A program made the position numbers and the translations under genes. DNA of 64,000 nt from IMG/VR virus record IMGVR_UViG_3300037010_002425, positions 1-64,000 of that record; one strand, written 5' to 3'. Below, piece after piece: positions 22,927 to 31,023 of this stretch (position 1 is its first letter; each line of letters begins with the position of its first letter). The notes below the pieces were generated by a model. It saw nothing but the letters and a program-made list of their open reading frames with translations, made no database searches and was not told the origin of the DNA. The stretch is from a virus.

Positions 22927-25067
22927 TTTGCATCGCTCCAGCATGGGCCAGCTTTAATGGATACCGGCATCGGAACGCGCAGCTCGCGGGCAAACGGGCG
23001 CTCCATGATGGCCTTCGTGCGCGCCATGACGGCGTGTCGGTGGATAATGGGACAGTGTTGGATAAGCTCGTCGTGCACCTGCATAATCAGGCGGCTCTTC
23101 GATTCGACGATGACGGGGTCACGATCGATGAGAAGGGACGAGCGCGAGGTCATGTCGGCCGCAGAGCCCTGAATGACACCGTTAATCAGGCGTCGTTCGT
23201 GCTCGCCGCGAAGGGAGCGGTTGTTCGACTTGAGCTTCTTCATGTCCGCGTGCTGAACGCGGCCAGAAAGCGTGCGCAAGAAGCCGCGGCTAGAAGCTTG
23301 CTGAAGGATGCTGTCCATCCAGGGACGGACGCGGGAGTAGCCGCTGAACCAGCCGTCAATCATCTTCTGCGCTTCGCGCTCGCTGAGATTCAGCTGTTCG
23401 CCGAGCTTTGCAGCACCGACGCCGTAGATGATTTCGAAGTTTAGCGTCTTCGCCTTCTTGCGCTCGTCCGGAAAGTGTTCCGAGATCCACGTAAGGGCTT
23501 CGGTCGTTAGAGAGCCAAACTTGCGCTTTGCGTCGCTCTGGATGGCCGGGAAGATGTTCCAAGTAGTGAGCGAGTGCATGTCCCACCCGTTCTGAAACAT
23601 CTCGATGAGCCGCGGGTCGCGCGTGAAGTGTGCGAGCAGGCGGTATTCGAGTTGCGAAAAGTCGGAGACAACGAGACAGAAACCCTCTTCAGCCATAAAG
23701 GCGTCGCGGATGTCGTAGATGTCTTTATCGCCGGTCGTGATGTTTTGCAGGTTCGGCTGGGAGGCGCTGTACCGGCCCGACGTGGTGCCGATCTGGTTCA
23801 GACGGCCATGCACGCGCCCGTGGCGGATGCTGTTGTGCAGCCCGACGAGGTACGTGTTGTACTGTTTGTTGCTTCGCGCCCAGTTAGTAACGGAGCGCAG
23901 GCCCTTTTGGTCCACCTCGTCGAGAAGCTTACGCTGCTCCAGATGACGGGCGAGTTCGGCGATAGCAGAGGCGCCCGTCGAAGGCTGCCCCGTTTCCGTC
24001 GTCGAGAGAATCGGCCATCCCTTGCCGTGGATAACGAATTCCACCTTCTTCGCCTTCGGGGTCTTGCGAATCTCGAACGAGCCTTGCCCGTAGTAGAATT
24101 GGGCGAGCTGCTTAGGAGAGTTGACGTTAATCGGACACCCTGCCCAACGCGCAATCTCTGCAGCGTATCGCTCCAAGTCGGCCTCAGCGACCTTCTGCTT
24201 TTCCTTGAGCAGAGCGCCGTCGATGGGCATCCCGTGCCTCTCCATTCGCCAGATAGTGTCCGTCTCCGGGCACTTCCACGCGTAGAAGAAGTCGAGCATG
24301 GTTTTGTTCTCGATCCACGCTTCCTTCCGAAGCTCGCCGGCGTAGTAGTCGAGGAGCAAAAGCCCGTCGATAGCGTCAGCAACGGCGTAGTCGATCAGGG
24401 TATACCAGCGATACGCGGGGCTGCTCGCGTCGGGGAGCTGTCCGCGCTTCGGGAGCGACATAATGACAAGCTCGCCCCAGTCGTCCGTCGGGCAAGGGAT
24501 ACCCTCCGTGTAGGCGTCCAGAAGCGGCACAATCAGCTGCTTCGAGGCGCTCGGCGTGCCGTCCTTTTTGAGCTTCGGGCTGCCGAAGGTCTTGTTGTAC
24601 GACTTGCGCTCAATCCCGAGGTGGTCGAATGCGCATTCCTTCAGGCCGTGCGCGTTCTCGCGGTTCTCGTCCAGCAGATGGTCCATTACCATCGTGTCGA
24701 TGTTGTGGTTCTCGGTCCGGATGCCCGCGTTCGCGAGCACGTGCCGGTCGACGGGAACGTTGTGCGAGGTCTTAGAGTGCGGACCCGCGAAGAACGGGCG
24801 AAGCTCCAACAGGTTCCCGTCGCTCTGGCCGTGATTGTGAACGTAGGCCGAGCAAAGCTCGTCGTCCTCCCACCAAGCCAGCGTCGCGCAGAACGGAAGC
24901 CCGTTGTGGACGGGCGTCATATCCTTGTCCCACGCGTACCATTCGGTGTCCACCGAGACGACGTTCGTTAGAGGAAGAGAGAGCAGCCGCTTGTTAAGCG
25001 AGCGTGCTCCCTCCCTCGTGAGAACGATCTCGATGGGCCGCGGGAGGTATTCTTCCCGCGAGCCCAT
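22923..25067 (-). CDS. Family A DNA polymerase with 3'-5' exonuclease, 714 aa
   Basis: Replicative DNA polymerase of the Pol I type. The proofreading domain starts with VVSVDTEWYAW (Asp40, Glu42) and continues with the NVPVDRHVL region. Polymerase motif A is VSDFSQLEYRLLAH near 468, motif B (O-helix) RKKAKTLNFEIIYG near 535 with Phe and Tyr at the usual places, and motif C MQVHDELI near 660. There is no 5'-3' exonuclease domain, and length is like T7 or other phage enzymes. Neighbours are the SSB-like protein, primase and helicase. Confidence 0.95.
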   Translation of the reverse strand: MGSREEYLPRPIEIVLTREGARSLNKRLLSLPLTNVVSVDTEWYAWDKDMTPVHNGLPFCATLAWWEDDELCSAYVHNHGQSDGNLLELRPFFAGPHSKTSHNVPVDRHVLANAGIRTENHNIDTMVMDHLLDENRENAHGLKECAFDHLGIERKSYNKTFGSPKLKKDGTPSASKQLIVPLLDAYTEGIPCPTDDWGELVIMSLPKRGQLPDASSPAYRWYTLIDYAVADAIDGLLLLDYYAGELRKEAWIENKTMLDFFYAWKCPETDTIWRMERHGMPIDGALLKEKQKVAEADLERYAAEIARWAGCPINVNSPKQLAQFYYGQGSFEIRKTPKAKKVEFVIHGKGWPILSTTETGQPSTGASAIAELARHLEQRKLLDEVDQKGLRSVTNWARSNKQYNTYLVGLHNSIRHGRVHGRLNQIGTTSGRYSASQPNLQNITTGDKDIYDIRDAFMAEEGFCLVVSDFSQLEYRLLAHFTRDPRLIEMFQNGWDMHSLTTWNIFPAIQSDAKRKFGSLTTEALTWISEHFPDERKKAKTLNFEIIYGVGAAKLGEQLNLSEREAQKMIDGWFSGYSRVRPWMDSILQQASSRGFLRTLSGRVQHADMKKLKSNNRSLRGEHERRLINGVIQGSAADMTSRSSLLIDRDPVIVESKSRLIMQVHDELIQHCPIIHRHAVMARTKAIMERPFARELRVPMPVSIKAGPCWSDAK

Positions 25068-26278
25068 TAGCGAATACCTCGCTTCAGAAACGACGGCTTC
25101 CCGGGCGTAGCGGGCTTGCCGAGGGGCTTCCCGATGGGTTTGCCGAGAGGCTTTTTACCGGGCGAGGAGGCGGGCTTCTTCACGAAGAGGTCCTCGAAAT
25201 CTTCCTCCGTTGCGGCCGTGTCCTCCTCCTCAACGCCCACCGGCTCGTCTTCATCGTCATCCGTGACGGCGCCGTGCTTGGTGTCTTTCCCGCGGAACGG
25301 GTCGGGCACGTTGAGAGAGCGCGCCTGCTCGTGCGTCGGCTTGGGCTTCACCTGCCCCTCCTCGTCCATCTTCTCGCGTCGCTCCGCAGCTGCGGCCTTG
25401 TCCTCGTCCGAGGCCGGCTTGGGCGGGAGTTTGAAGTCGAACGAGTAGGTGGTGTCAGTGCCACCGCCAACGCGCGTAACCAGCCAGGCGAAGTCATCGA
25501 TGCTGCAACGCACAGGGTTGTCGCAGTTAGAGCACTCGATGTCCTCCAGAGGCGGGAGGGTGTTTTTGCAGGCTCGGCATTTCGCCGTGAGGGCGCCGCT
25601 GTCCGGGTCGAAGTTAACGGGCTTGCCGCAGCCCTTCTTCCCGCATCGGTATTGCGTAATGACAATCGTCCCGTTGCCGTCGTCCACGGCGCAGCACGAG
25701 CGGCAGAACATGCCGATCACCTCCTTCTTCGCGACGAGGCTATCCGCGTGCCCCGCAGACAGCTCCCACCAGCGAAAGCCGTCCTTCTCTCGCGGGACGC
25801 CGTTGGTGCAGTGCCGGCACGGTTTCGCCGGACGGCTACAGGGGACGTACTTCGTTTCCTTGTACGCGTTGCTGTCGTATTCGCCGTTTTTGTTCTTCTG
25901 CGCGCCGTGCTTGAGAACGCGCACCTTCTCGTCGAGCTTGTGAATGAGCTTCTGATTCTCGACGAAGAAAAGAGCGCGGTCGCTCGTCGAGATCGTCTTG
26001 GGATTGCTCTTCACGAAGTCGCAGTAAACGCAGGGCTGGCCGGTGTTAGCGCCGCAGTTTTGGTATTGCTGCGAACCCTGCAGGCGCTTGACGTAGTGGT
26101 TACGGTAGATGGTGGGAGTGTCTGCCTTTGGACCGTCGAAGATTCCGTAGAAACGAAGAACGGTCGATTCCCCGTCAGACAGACGCAACGGGTAATTCCC
26201 GCCGCCGCTGCCCTCTTGGCGCTGTTTGCTTTCCTCGGTTGCCTCTCGCATCGCTGCGAATCCGCGTCGTAGAGCCAT
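25067..26278 (-). CDS. T4 gp32-like single-stranded DNA-binding protein with PGK tail, 403 aa
   Basis: The N-terminus MALRRGFAAM, the YPLRLSDGESTVLRFYG strand region and numerous Cys pairs between about 75 and 265 (CVYC, CRHC, CRSCC, CRACK, CSNC) resemble phage gp32-type SSB proteins that hold zinc. A long acidic segment follows (about 335-368, rich in Asp and Glu), as expected for the regulatory tail of an SSB. Unusually, the chain does not stop there but adds a basic tail of about 35 residues (GKKPLGKPIGKPLGKP and onward). Lies between primase and polymerase. Confidence 0.75.
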   Translation of the reverse strand: MALRRGFAAMREATEESKQRQEGSGGGNYPLRLSDGESTVLRFYGIFDGPKADTPTIYRNHYVKRLQGSQQYQNCGANTGQPCVYCDFVKSNPKTISTSDRALFFVENQKLIHKLDEKVRVLKHGAQKNKNGEYDSNAYKETKYVPCSRPAKPCRHCTNGVPREKDGFRWWELSAGHADSLVAKKEVIGMFCRSCCAVDDGNGTIVITQYRCGKKGCGKPVNFDPDSGALTAKCRACKNTLPPLEDIECSNCDNPVRCSIDDFAWLVTRVGGGTDTTYSFDFKLPPKPASDEDKAAAAERREKMDEEGQVKPKPTHEQARSLNVPDPFRGKDTKHGAVTDDDEDEPVGVEEEDTAATEEDFEDLFVKKPASSPGKKPLGKPIGKPLGKPATPGKPSFLKRGIR

Positions 26279-26284
26279 GATTGA

Positions 26285-27301
26285 TTACCTCTTTTTCTTT
26301 TTCCAGAGCGCTGCTTTGAGCGCTTCCTGCTGAATAATGTAGCGCTCGGAGAATGGCAATAGAGTCCTATTGCTGCCCAGAATCCACCGGTGCCACGGGA
26401 CGTAGGTGATTCCCGCTCTAGCCTGCAGGTCGCCGGGGTCTTTCCCCGGGTATTGCATTACCAACAGCCGCTTCCCGCGTCCGCTCAGCTCTTTAATGGC
26501 AAGCCGGGTTGCCTTCTCCCCGGCCTCGTCGTTATCGAACGCAAGCACGACCTCGTCTGCGTTAACGAGATCAGCCTGCTCGCGAGAGAGTGCCGATCCC
26601 ATGATGGCCGCAGCGGGGAAGCCGAGCTGCCGCATTCTCACCGCGTCTAGCTGCCCTTCTACGAGGTAGATGCGCCGCTCTTTCCGAATGAGATGCAGCC
26701 CGTACAGGTGCAGCGCTTTCGAGAAGTTATCGTGCCAGTACTTGGCCGGCTGTGTGTCGTCATCTTCGTAGTCGATTCGGTACGTGATTCCGACGAGACG
26801 GCCCTCCACGTTTCTAACCGGGAGGACAATCTTCGAACGAGTCTCGTCGTAGCCGATGTCGAACAGGCGGATGCTCTTTTTGGAGAAGCCGCGGTTTAGA
26901 AGATACCGAGGGTACAGGCCGAGATACGGCACGATGTCCGCTTCCCGCAGAAAGCCCTTTTCGGCCTGCCCCGTGTGTTTCGCAAGCTTGTCGGTGACAG
27001 CCTGCATCGAATAGAACACCGGCAGGGTTTCCCCTGCCAGCGCCTCTCGTGCCTGCGCAAGCGACAGGTTCTTCAGGTGGGCGTAAAGCTCCGTCATGCC
27101 TCCGCTAGCTTCGCACTTGAAGCATCGGAAGAAGCCAGAGCGCCCAATAGAAAACGTCGTGCGGTTATCGCCGCCGTGGTAGGGACAAGCAGCTCGGAAG
27201 CGTTCGTCGCTTTCCTTCCACACGCTAAAGTCGGCGAGGAGAACCTCGATTAATGGCGAGAAGTCTCTCCGCTTCTTGGGAGCTTCCTTCCCTCCGCTCA
27301 T
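26285..27301 (-). CDS. DNA primase (DnaG type), 338 aa
   Basis: Makes RNA primers for replication. The N-terminal CHC2 zinc finger is clear: Cys39-x2-His42 and Cys60-x2-Cys63 (ACPYHGG to FFRCFKCEASGG). The TOPRIM catalytic domain follows, with YLVEGQLDAV near 212 and LAFDNDEAGE near 254. The C-terminal helicase-binding domain is short. The start overlaps the DnaB stop codon by 4 bases, so primase and helicase are coupled. Confidence 0.92.
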   Translation of the reverse strand: MSGGKEAPKKRRDFSPLIEVLLADFSVWKESDERFRAACPYHGGDNRTTFSIGRSGFFRCFKCEASGGMTELYAHLKNLSLAQAREALAGETLPVFYSMQAVTDKLAKHTGQAEKGFLREADIVPYLGLYPRYLLNRGFSKKSIRLFDIGYDETRSKIVLPVRNVEGRLVGITYRIDYEDDDTQPAKYWHDNFSKALHLYGLHLIRKERRIYLVEGQLDAVRMRQLGFPAAAIMGSALSREQADLVNADEVVLAFDNDEAGEKATRLAIKELSGRGKRLLVMQYPGKDPGDLQARAGITYVPWHRWILGSNRTLLPFSERYIIQQEALKAALWKKKKR

Positions 27302-28800
27302 GCTGCGAGCTTTCGAGGAGGCTTACCGGGAGGAAGCCGCGTAATGTTCGTCTTTCCCGGAAACTTTCCAGGAACGCTAGGGGGCTTTCCAGGTGGGGCG
27401 GCAGCCACCTTTCCAGGAATCTTGCCGGGAAGCTTTCCGGGGATTTTGCCAGGCACAGCGGCAGCCTGCTTTCCGGGCACCTTGCCAGGCACGGGCGCAG
27501 GAGCGTCGCCGCTCGGCATAATCGATTCGTCGTTAGCGGCCGTATCGATCTCCTCCTCGTCGTCGGTGAGGGGAATCTGCTCCACCTGCTCCATGTTCGA
27601 GCAGAGGTGCATGTTAACGGCGTAGTAGGCCGGCTCACCTTCTCGCAGTGCGCTAGTGAAGTGCTTCACTCTCCGCTGACGCTTGTCTTCGATGTCCGCC
27701 GTCACGCGGATAGCGCAGTGGCAGTCCTGGGCAAACGAGTCACCGTAGCCGAAGTCATTAGCCTCGCCAGGCCCGCCCTTCTTTTTGCCCTTTTCGCCCT
27801 GAGAGCGGTTCTGTTGCGTCGTCCCGATCATGAGACGCTGCGAGGTCTGGGCGAATTGCGCCAACCCTCTAGTGATGACGGCAATCTCTTTCCAGTCCTC
27901 GCCGAGGAAGTAGAGCCCGTCAACGAACACGATATGGGCACCGTGTTCGTCTGCTTTAGCGGCCAGCTCCGACAGTGCCGAGGCGCCGGTAGAAGAAAGC
28001 CGGTCGAATACGATGCGGTCCTGGTTCTCGAACTCTTCGAGCGCCGCGTAGAAGCGCGCCTCTTGCTCAGCGTCGAGCCGGCCGCGCTGATAGAGTTTGT
28101 AATCGATATTCGCCTGCAGCGCGATGTATCGGCGACAGAGTTCCTGCGGAAGCATTTCCTGCGAGATAACCAGCGCGCGACAGCTAGGGTCCGCGTTAGT
28201 CATATGCTGGATGCTCTTCAGAGCGCTCCACGTCTTGCCGACTTTCGGTCGACCGTAGAACAGGACGAAGTGCCCGTTCTGTCCGCCCATAGTGGCCCCA
28301 TTAAGAGCCGCCCAAGGCCACGGCCTTCCTTTCAGCCCCGTGCGTCCCTCTTTCATCGCCTGATACTCGACGCGCATCTGCGGGATGAGGCTGCCCACCG
28401 TCGCCGAGGTCGCGTCATCCGAGAAGCGTTGCGAGAGTGTAATGGCGGACGCTCTAAGAAGGTCGAGTCCCTTCTGTGGATCGGCATCCGATTCCTCCAC
28501 GATGGCACTCATCGCCTCAGCCAGGTCGGAGTAGAGTTTTTGCGCTCTAATCTTTTCCAATAGAGCAGGAAGGGGGTCTTCCATTCGCTCAGGCTGAAAG
28601 TCTTCGAAGTCGTGGCTGAACATCTTCCAGCTCGGAACTTCACCGTGCTCCGGATTGTTAAAGCAAGAGAGCAGGTAGATGTATGCCGCTCTGGCAGTGC
28701 TGTCAGAGAAGAATTCAGGGGTGATCTTCTTCTTCACAACCTCCCGGATTGCCTTCTCGTCGATGATCTTCGTGATAATGGCATTTTCAAACGAACCCAT
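27298..28800 (-). CDS. Replicative DNA helicase (DnaB type) with PGK tail, 500 aa
   Basis: The RecA-fold helicase core has Walker A FYGRPKVGKTWSAL at about 181-194 and Walker B IVFVDGLYFLG near 305, with an N-terminal helical domain as in DnaB/DnaC. I use the ATG at 28800 (MGSFENAIITK) behind AGAGGA. The upstream frame encodes Arg/Thr/Ala-rich sequence from an alternating purine-pyrimidine tract. The last 70 residues are a run of x-PGK units (GKIPGKLPGKIPGK and similar), absent from ordinary DnaB helicases and similar to the tails of the SSB-like and 19.4-kb proteins. Confidence 0.9.
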   Translation of the reverse strand: MGSFENAIITKIIDEKAIREVVKKKITPEFFSDSTARAAYIYLLSCFNNPEHGEVPSWKMFSHDFEDFQPERMEDPLPALLEKIRAQKLYSDLAEAMSAIVEESDADPQKGLDLLRASAITLSQRFSDDATSATVGSLIPQMRVEYQAMKEGRTGLKGRPWPWAALNGATMGGQNGHFVLFYGRPKVGKTWSALKSIQHMTNADPSCRALVISQEMLPQELCRRYIALQANIDYKLYQRGRLDAEQEARFYAALEEFENQDRIVFDRLSSTGASALSELAAKADEHGAHIVFVDGLYFLGEDWKEIAVITRGLAQFAQTSQRLMIGTTQQNRSQGEKGKKKGGPGEANDFGYGDSFAQDCHCAIRVTADIEDKRQRRVKHFTSALREGEPAYYAVNMHLCSNMEQVEQIPLTDDEEEIDTAANDESIMPSGDAPAPVPGKVPGKQAAAVPGKIPGKLPGKIPGKVAAAPPGKPPSVPGKFPGKTNITRLPPGKPPRKLAA

Positions 28801-29080
28801 TGAATTTCCTCTAGTTAGCTCAGGTCTTGCGTTTCCGTACCGCCTCGCGTACGCGCAGGCATACGCGCACGTACCCGTGTGTGTGCGCTCGCGTGCGGGT
28901 GCGCGTGTGCGCAATATCCCGAAGGGATATATCGTGCGCGTACGTGTACGGGTGCGTATGCGCGCGAGGTCCGGGATCAGTTTTTAATGGACCGGAAAAG
29001 CGTCTCGTCGTCGCTGACAGGCTACAGTAGCTCGGCGGGATGCCGAAAAAGAAGAGAGACGCTTTCCATTAACGAATCCA
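28801..29080. other. Gene-free stretch with alternating purine-pyrimidine tract and inverted repeats
   Basis: From about 28844 to 28967 the DNA is mostly alternating purine-pyrimidine (GCGC, GTGT, CGTACG words), a composition prone to Z-DNA. At its centre is a hairpin, ATATCCC (28914-28920), GAA, GGGATAT (28924-28930). Further right, AAAGCGTCTC (28997-29006) and GAGACGCTTT (29056-29065) form an inverted repeat. The GCGTCTC word also occurs in the 1.9-2.1 kb repeats. It lies directly upstream of the helicase-primase genes, so it could be an origin, promoter or both. Confidence 0.6.
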
Positions 29081-29443
29081 TTAATCGCCGAAAAACGAGG
29101 TCACCATGCCGGAAAGTTCTTCGAGCTTCGCGGTGACAATCTTCTCGGAGATGGCGAGCGCCTTGTCCGTTCCCTTCCGGGTCGGCGGATGCGGCAGCCC
29201 GACGTGGACTTCGAGCCTAACCGCCTTGAACGAACGTTCCGGTCCTGGAATGGTTAGCCCGATGCTAATGCCAGAGAAGCCGTTGCCGGTCTCCTCGATG
29301 GGCACCTCTTCGTGGCTCTCGGAGGCGACGCGGGGAGGTTTGGCGTGTCGGCCGTTCTCGCTCACAACAGCGATGGCCTTTACCGAGGCGTGATTAGAGC
29401 TTCTAGCGCCTTTTGGCGCGGGAGGGGTCAGACGGAGCTTCAT
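29081..29443 (-). CDS. Hypothetical protein with KLRL start, 120 aa
   Basis: Begins MKLRLTPPAPKG, a variant of the KLKLK tag, followed by a polar linker. Residues about 55-120 look like a compact domain (GISIGLTIPGPERSFKAVRL then EVHVGLPHPP then a long helix). Small phage proteins with a comparable VEVxxGLP... pattern are common but uncharacterised. It is transcribed toward the helicase gene across the alternating tract. Confidence 0.6.
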   Translation of the reverse strand: MKLRLTPPAPKGARSSNHASVKAIAVVSENGRHAKPPRVASESHEEVPIEETGNGFSGISIGLTIPGPERSFKAVRLEVHVGLPHPPTRKGTDKALAISEKIVTAKLEELSGMVTSFFGD

Positions 29444-29470
29444 GGTGGTAAACGGCCTTCCTGGAGCCTC

Positions 29471-29968
29471 TCAGCCCTTCTTGACGGAAACGCTTACGTG
29501 CTTGAAGGCGGGAGCGCGGTAGGCGGCGAGCACCTTCGCACGGTCTTCGCTAGTGAGCTTGCTGTCCCGAAGCATCCCCTCCACGCGCTCCGTGTCTACC
29601 TCGATAGCGGCAGCCACGAGGACGTTCTGCGGAAGTTGCTCGGGCACGTAGTAGGGGGCGCAGTGGACGTAGGTAGCGACGACGGACATTCCGCCGACCT
29701 TTGCGAAGCAGAACGAGCGCGAGCCGCTTTCGAGGAAGTCCGGTGCCTCTTTAACGTTCAGAATCGCCTTCAGGTGCTGCCGCTCGTTCTCGATGGCAGC
29801 CTCAATGCGGTCCATCTCCTCGAACGCCTTCGCGTGCTTTGCGCGGAGAGCAGACTTCTCGACTTCGAGATTCACGATAGAGCGGAGGTGGCCTTCACTC
29901 AGCCCCTTGAGGTTGTCAACGCGGGTGAGCTTGTTCGGGGAAGCGGCGGTCTTTCTCTTGGCGAGCAT
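29471..29968 (-). CDS. Hypothetical protein with coiled coil, 165 aa
   Basis: I use ATG 29968 (MLAKRKTAASPNK). The longer frame would read through a terminator. Residues 25-70 are a charged coiled coil (EVEKSALRAKHAKAFEEMDRI). The rest is a globular domain with FCFAKVGGMSVVATYVH and later helices. No recognised family. The ribosome binding site is weak (GAGAAAG at long distance). Confidence 0.6.
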   Translation of the reverse strand: MLAKRKTAASPNKLTRVDNLKGLSEGHLRSIVNLEVEKSALRAKHAKAFEEMDRIEAAIENERQHLKAILNVKEAPDFLESGSRSFCFAKVGGMSVVATYVHCAPYYVPEQLPQNVLVAAAIEVDTERVEGMLRDSKLTSEDRAKVLAAYRAPAFKHVSVSVKKG

Positions 29969-30049
29969 TAATCGTGCTTTCTTTCTCCCTCGCTGCGAGG
30001 GGCTAAGAATCCTAGGTGAGAAGAGGGAAATAGTCAGTAGCCGCCCCAA

Positions 30050-30080
30050 AAGAAAAAGCCCCTCCGAAAGAGAGGGGCCT
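30050..30080 (-). terminator. Rho-independent terminator
   Basis: A GCCCCTC/GAGGGGC stem (30058-30064 with 30072-30078) with a 7-base loop is followed on the minus strand by five T (30053-30057). It ends the transcript of the accessory genes to its right (30.1-34 kb). Confidence 0.85.
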
Positions 30081-30145
30081 TCCATTAGAGATTCGATTAG
30101 AAGCCGCTACCGCAGTCGCCGTCGTTGCTAGCCTTCTCCTGCTCT

Positions 30146-30517
30146 TTACTCCCGCGCCGAGGGGAGCAGGGGCCGCTTATCGAATTGGCGTGCGGCGAAC
30201 AGCCCGTCAAGGAAGTCCTGCGTGCACTCGTCGTCGCTAAGGTGGGTAATGACGGAGCCCTTATCGTGGTAGGTCGCTTCCAGGATGGGCGAGCGGCCGA
30301 AGAAGCCTCGGACGAAACCCGTTGCGTAGTTCCGGTCCCGTCCCTTGAGCAGCTCGGCGGCCTCTTCGGCGGCGTATTCTTTTTCGTTGTCAGATTCCAT
30401 TAGATTCACCTTGGAGAGGTTAGTGATTTTGAAAAGTGGAAAGCGGGTAGGCCGTCCGGAGGCAGCCTCGACGTAGGTCGGAATGCAGATAGACGGTCCT
30501 CGGAGGTTAAAGGGCAC
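30146..30517 (-). CDS. Hypothetical protein, 123 aa
   Basis: Two starts are possible in the same frame: GTG 30517, behind GGGAGG and two bases after the upstream stop codon, or ATG 30401 (MESDNEKEYAAEE), behind AAGGTG. I give the longer one because gaps between genes here are short, though the shorter N-terminus looks more natural. The C-terminal 85 residues are charged and probably helical (YAAEEAAELLKGRDRNY). Function unknown. Confidence 0.55.
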   Translation of the reverse strand: MPFNLRGPSICIPTYVEAASGRPTRFPLFKITNLSKVNLMESDNEKEYAAEEAAELLKGRDRNYATGFVRGFFGRSPILEATYHDKGSVITHLSDDECTQDFLDGLFAARQFDKRPLLPSARE

Positions 30518-30519
30518 GG

Positions 30520-31023
30520 TCAGCCTCCCGCGAGCCCCGTCTCGGCGTCAACAGCGATTCCGACTCCCTCGACTACCGCCACGGCAGTCGTCCCAGCCCG
30601 TGCAGCGAAAACGGGGCCCGTCTTCTCCGCCGGAATGCGCCGGCTTCCCGAGGCAAGGCCGCCTTTCTTCCCGGCCACCTTGGCCTCTTCGCGGGTGAAG
30701 CGGTGTGCGGTGCCGGCAGCATGGGCCGCCTTCCCGCCCAGGGATGCCAGCGCGCTCACCTTCGCCGGGTCCATCGCTGCAAAGCCCCGCGGCTTGCGCG
30801 GTTTCTCGTTAGCGGCCTTTTTCTCTGCGTTGTCTTTCATGGCTTTCCACTTTCTGTCTTGGAAGATGGTGTACTTTTGCGAGTTAACGGCGTGCCCTTG
30901 CCGATAACGGAGCATCCGGTCCCACGGAGGCGCCCACAGATCAGCCTCGACGCGGGTCCAGCCGCACTTTAGAAGGAACCTTGCCTCTGCTTTGAGAAGC
31001 TGGTCGACGGGCTGCCTAGCCAT
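30520..31023 (-). CDS. KGG-motif (YciG-like) protein, 167 aa
   Basis: Residues 79-122 match the stress-induced KGG repeat of YciG-type proteins: RGFAAMDPAKV, LGGKAAHAAGTAHRFT, EEAKVAGKKGG. This motif is found in small desiccation, acid or general stress proteins of bacteria and is probably disordered and DNA- or protein-binding. The N-terminal 55 residues form a separate domain (LLKAEARFLLKCGWTRVEADLWAPP). The C-terminal 45 residues are Gly/Ala/Val-rich. It lies directly downstream of the RyR-domain gene with a short overlap. Confidence 0.65.
   Translation of the reverse strand: MARQPVDQLLKAEARFLLKCGWTRVEADLWAPPWDRMLRYRQGHAVNSQKYTIFQDRKWKAMKDNAEKKAANEKPRKPRGFAAMDPAKVSALASLGGKAAHAAGTAHRFTREEAKVAGKKGGLASGSRRIPAEKTGPVFAARAGTTAVAVVEGVGIAVDAETGLAGG

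Noticed and set aside
23574-24971. A 465-codon plus-strand frame
   Set aside because: Antisense to the DNA polymerase gene, whose catalytic motifs are complete.
27298-28914. A longer start for the helicase at 28914
   Set aside because: The extra N-terminus is Arg/Thr/Ala repeat encoded by the alternating purine-pyrimidine tract and lacks a ribosome binding site. The ATG at 28800 has AGAGGA.
29969-30085. A longer start for the gene at 29471
   Set aside because: It would translate through a rho-independent terminator. The ATG at 29968 gives a natural N-terminus.
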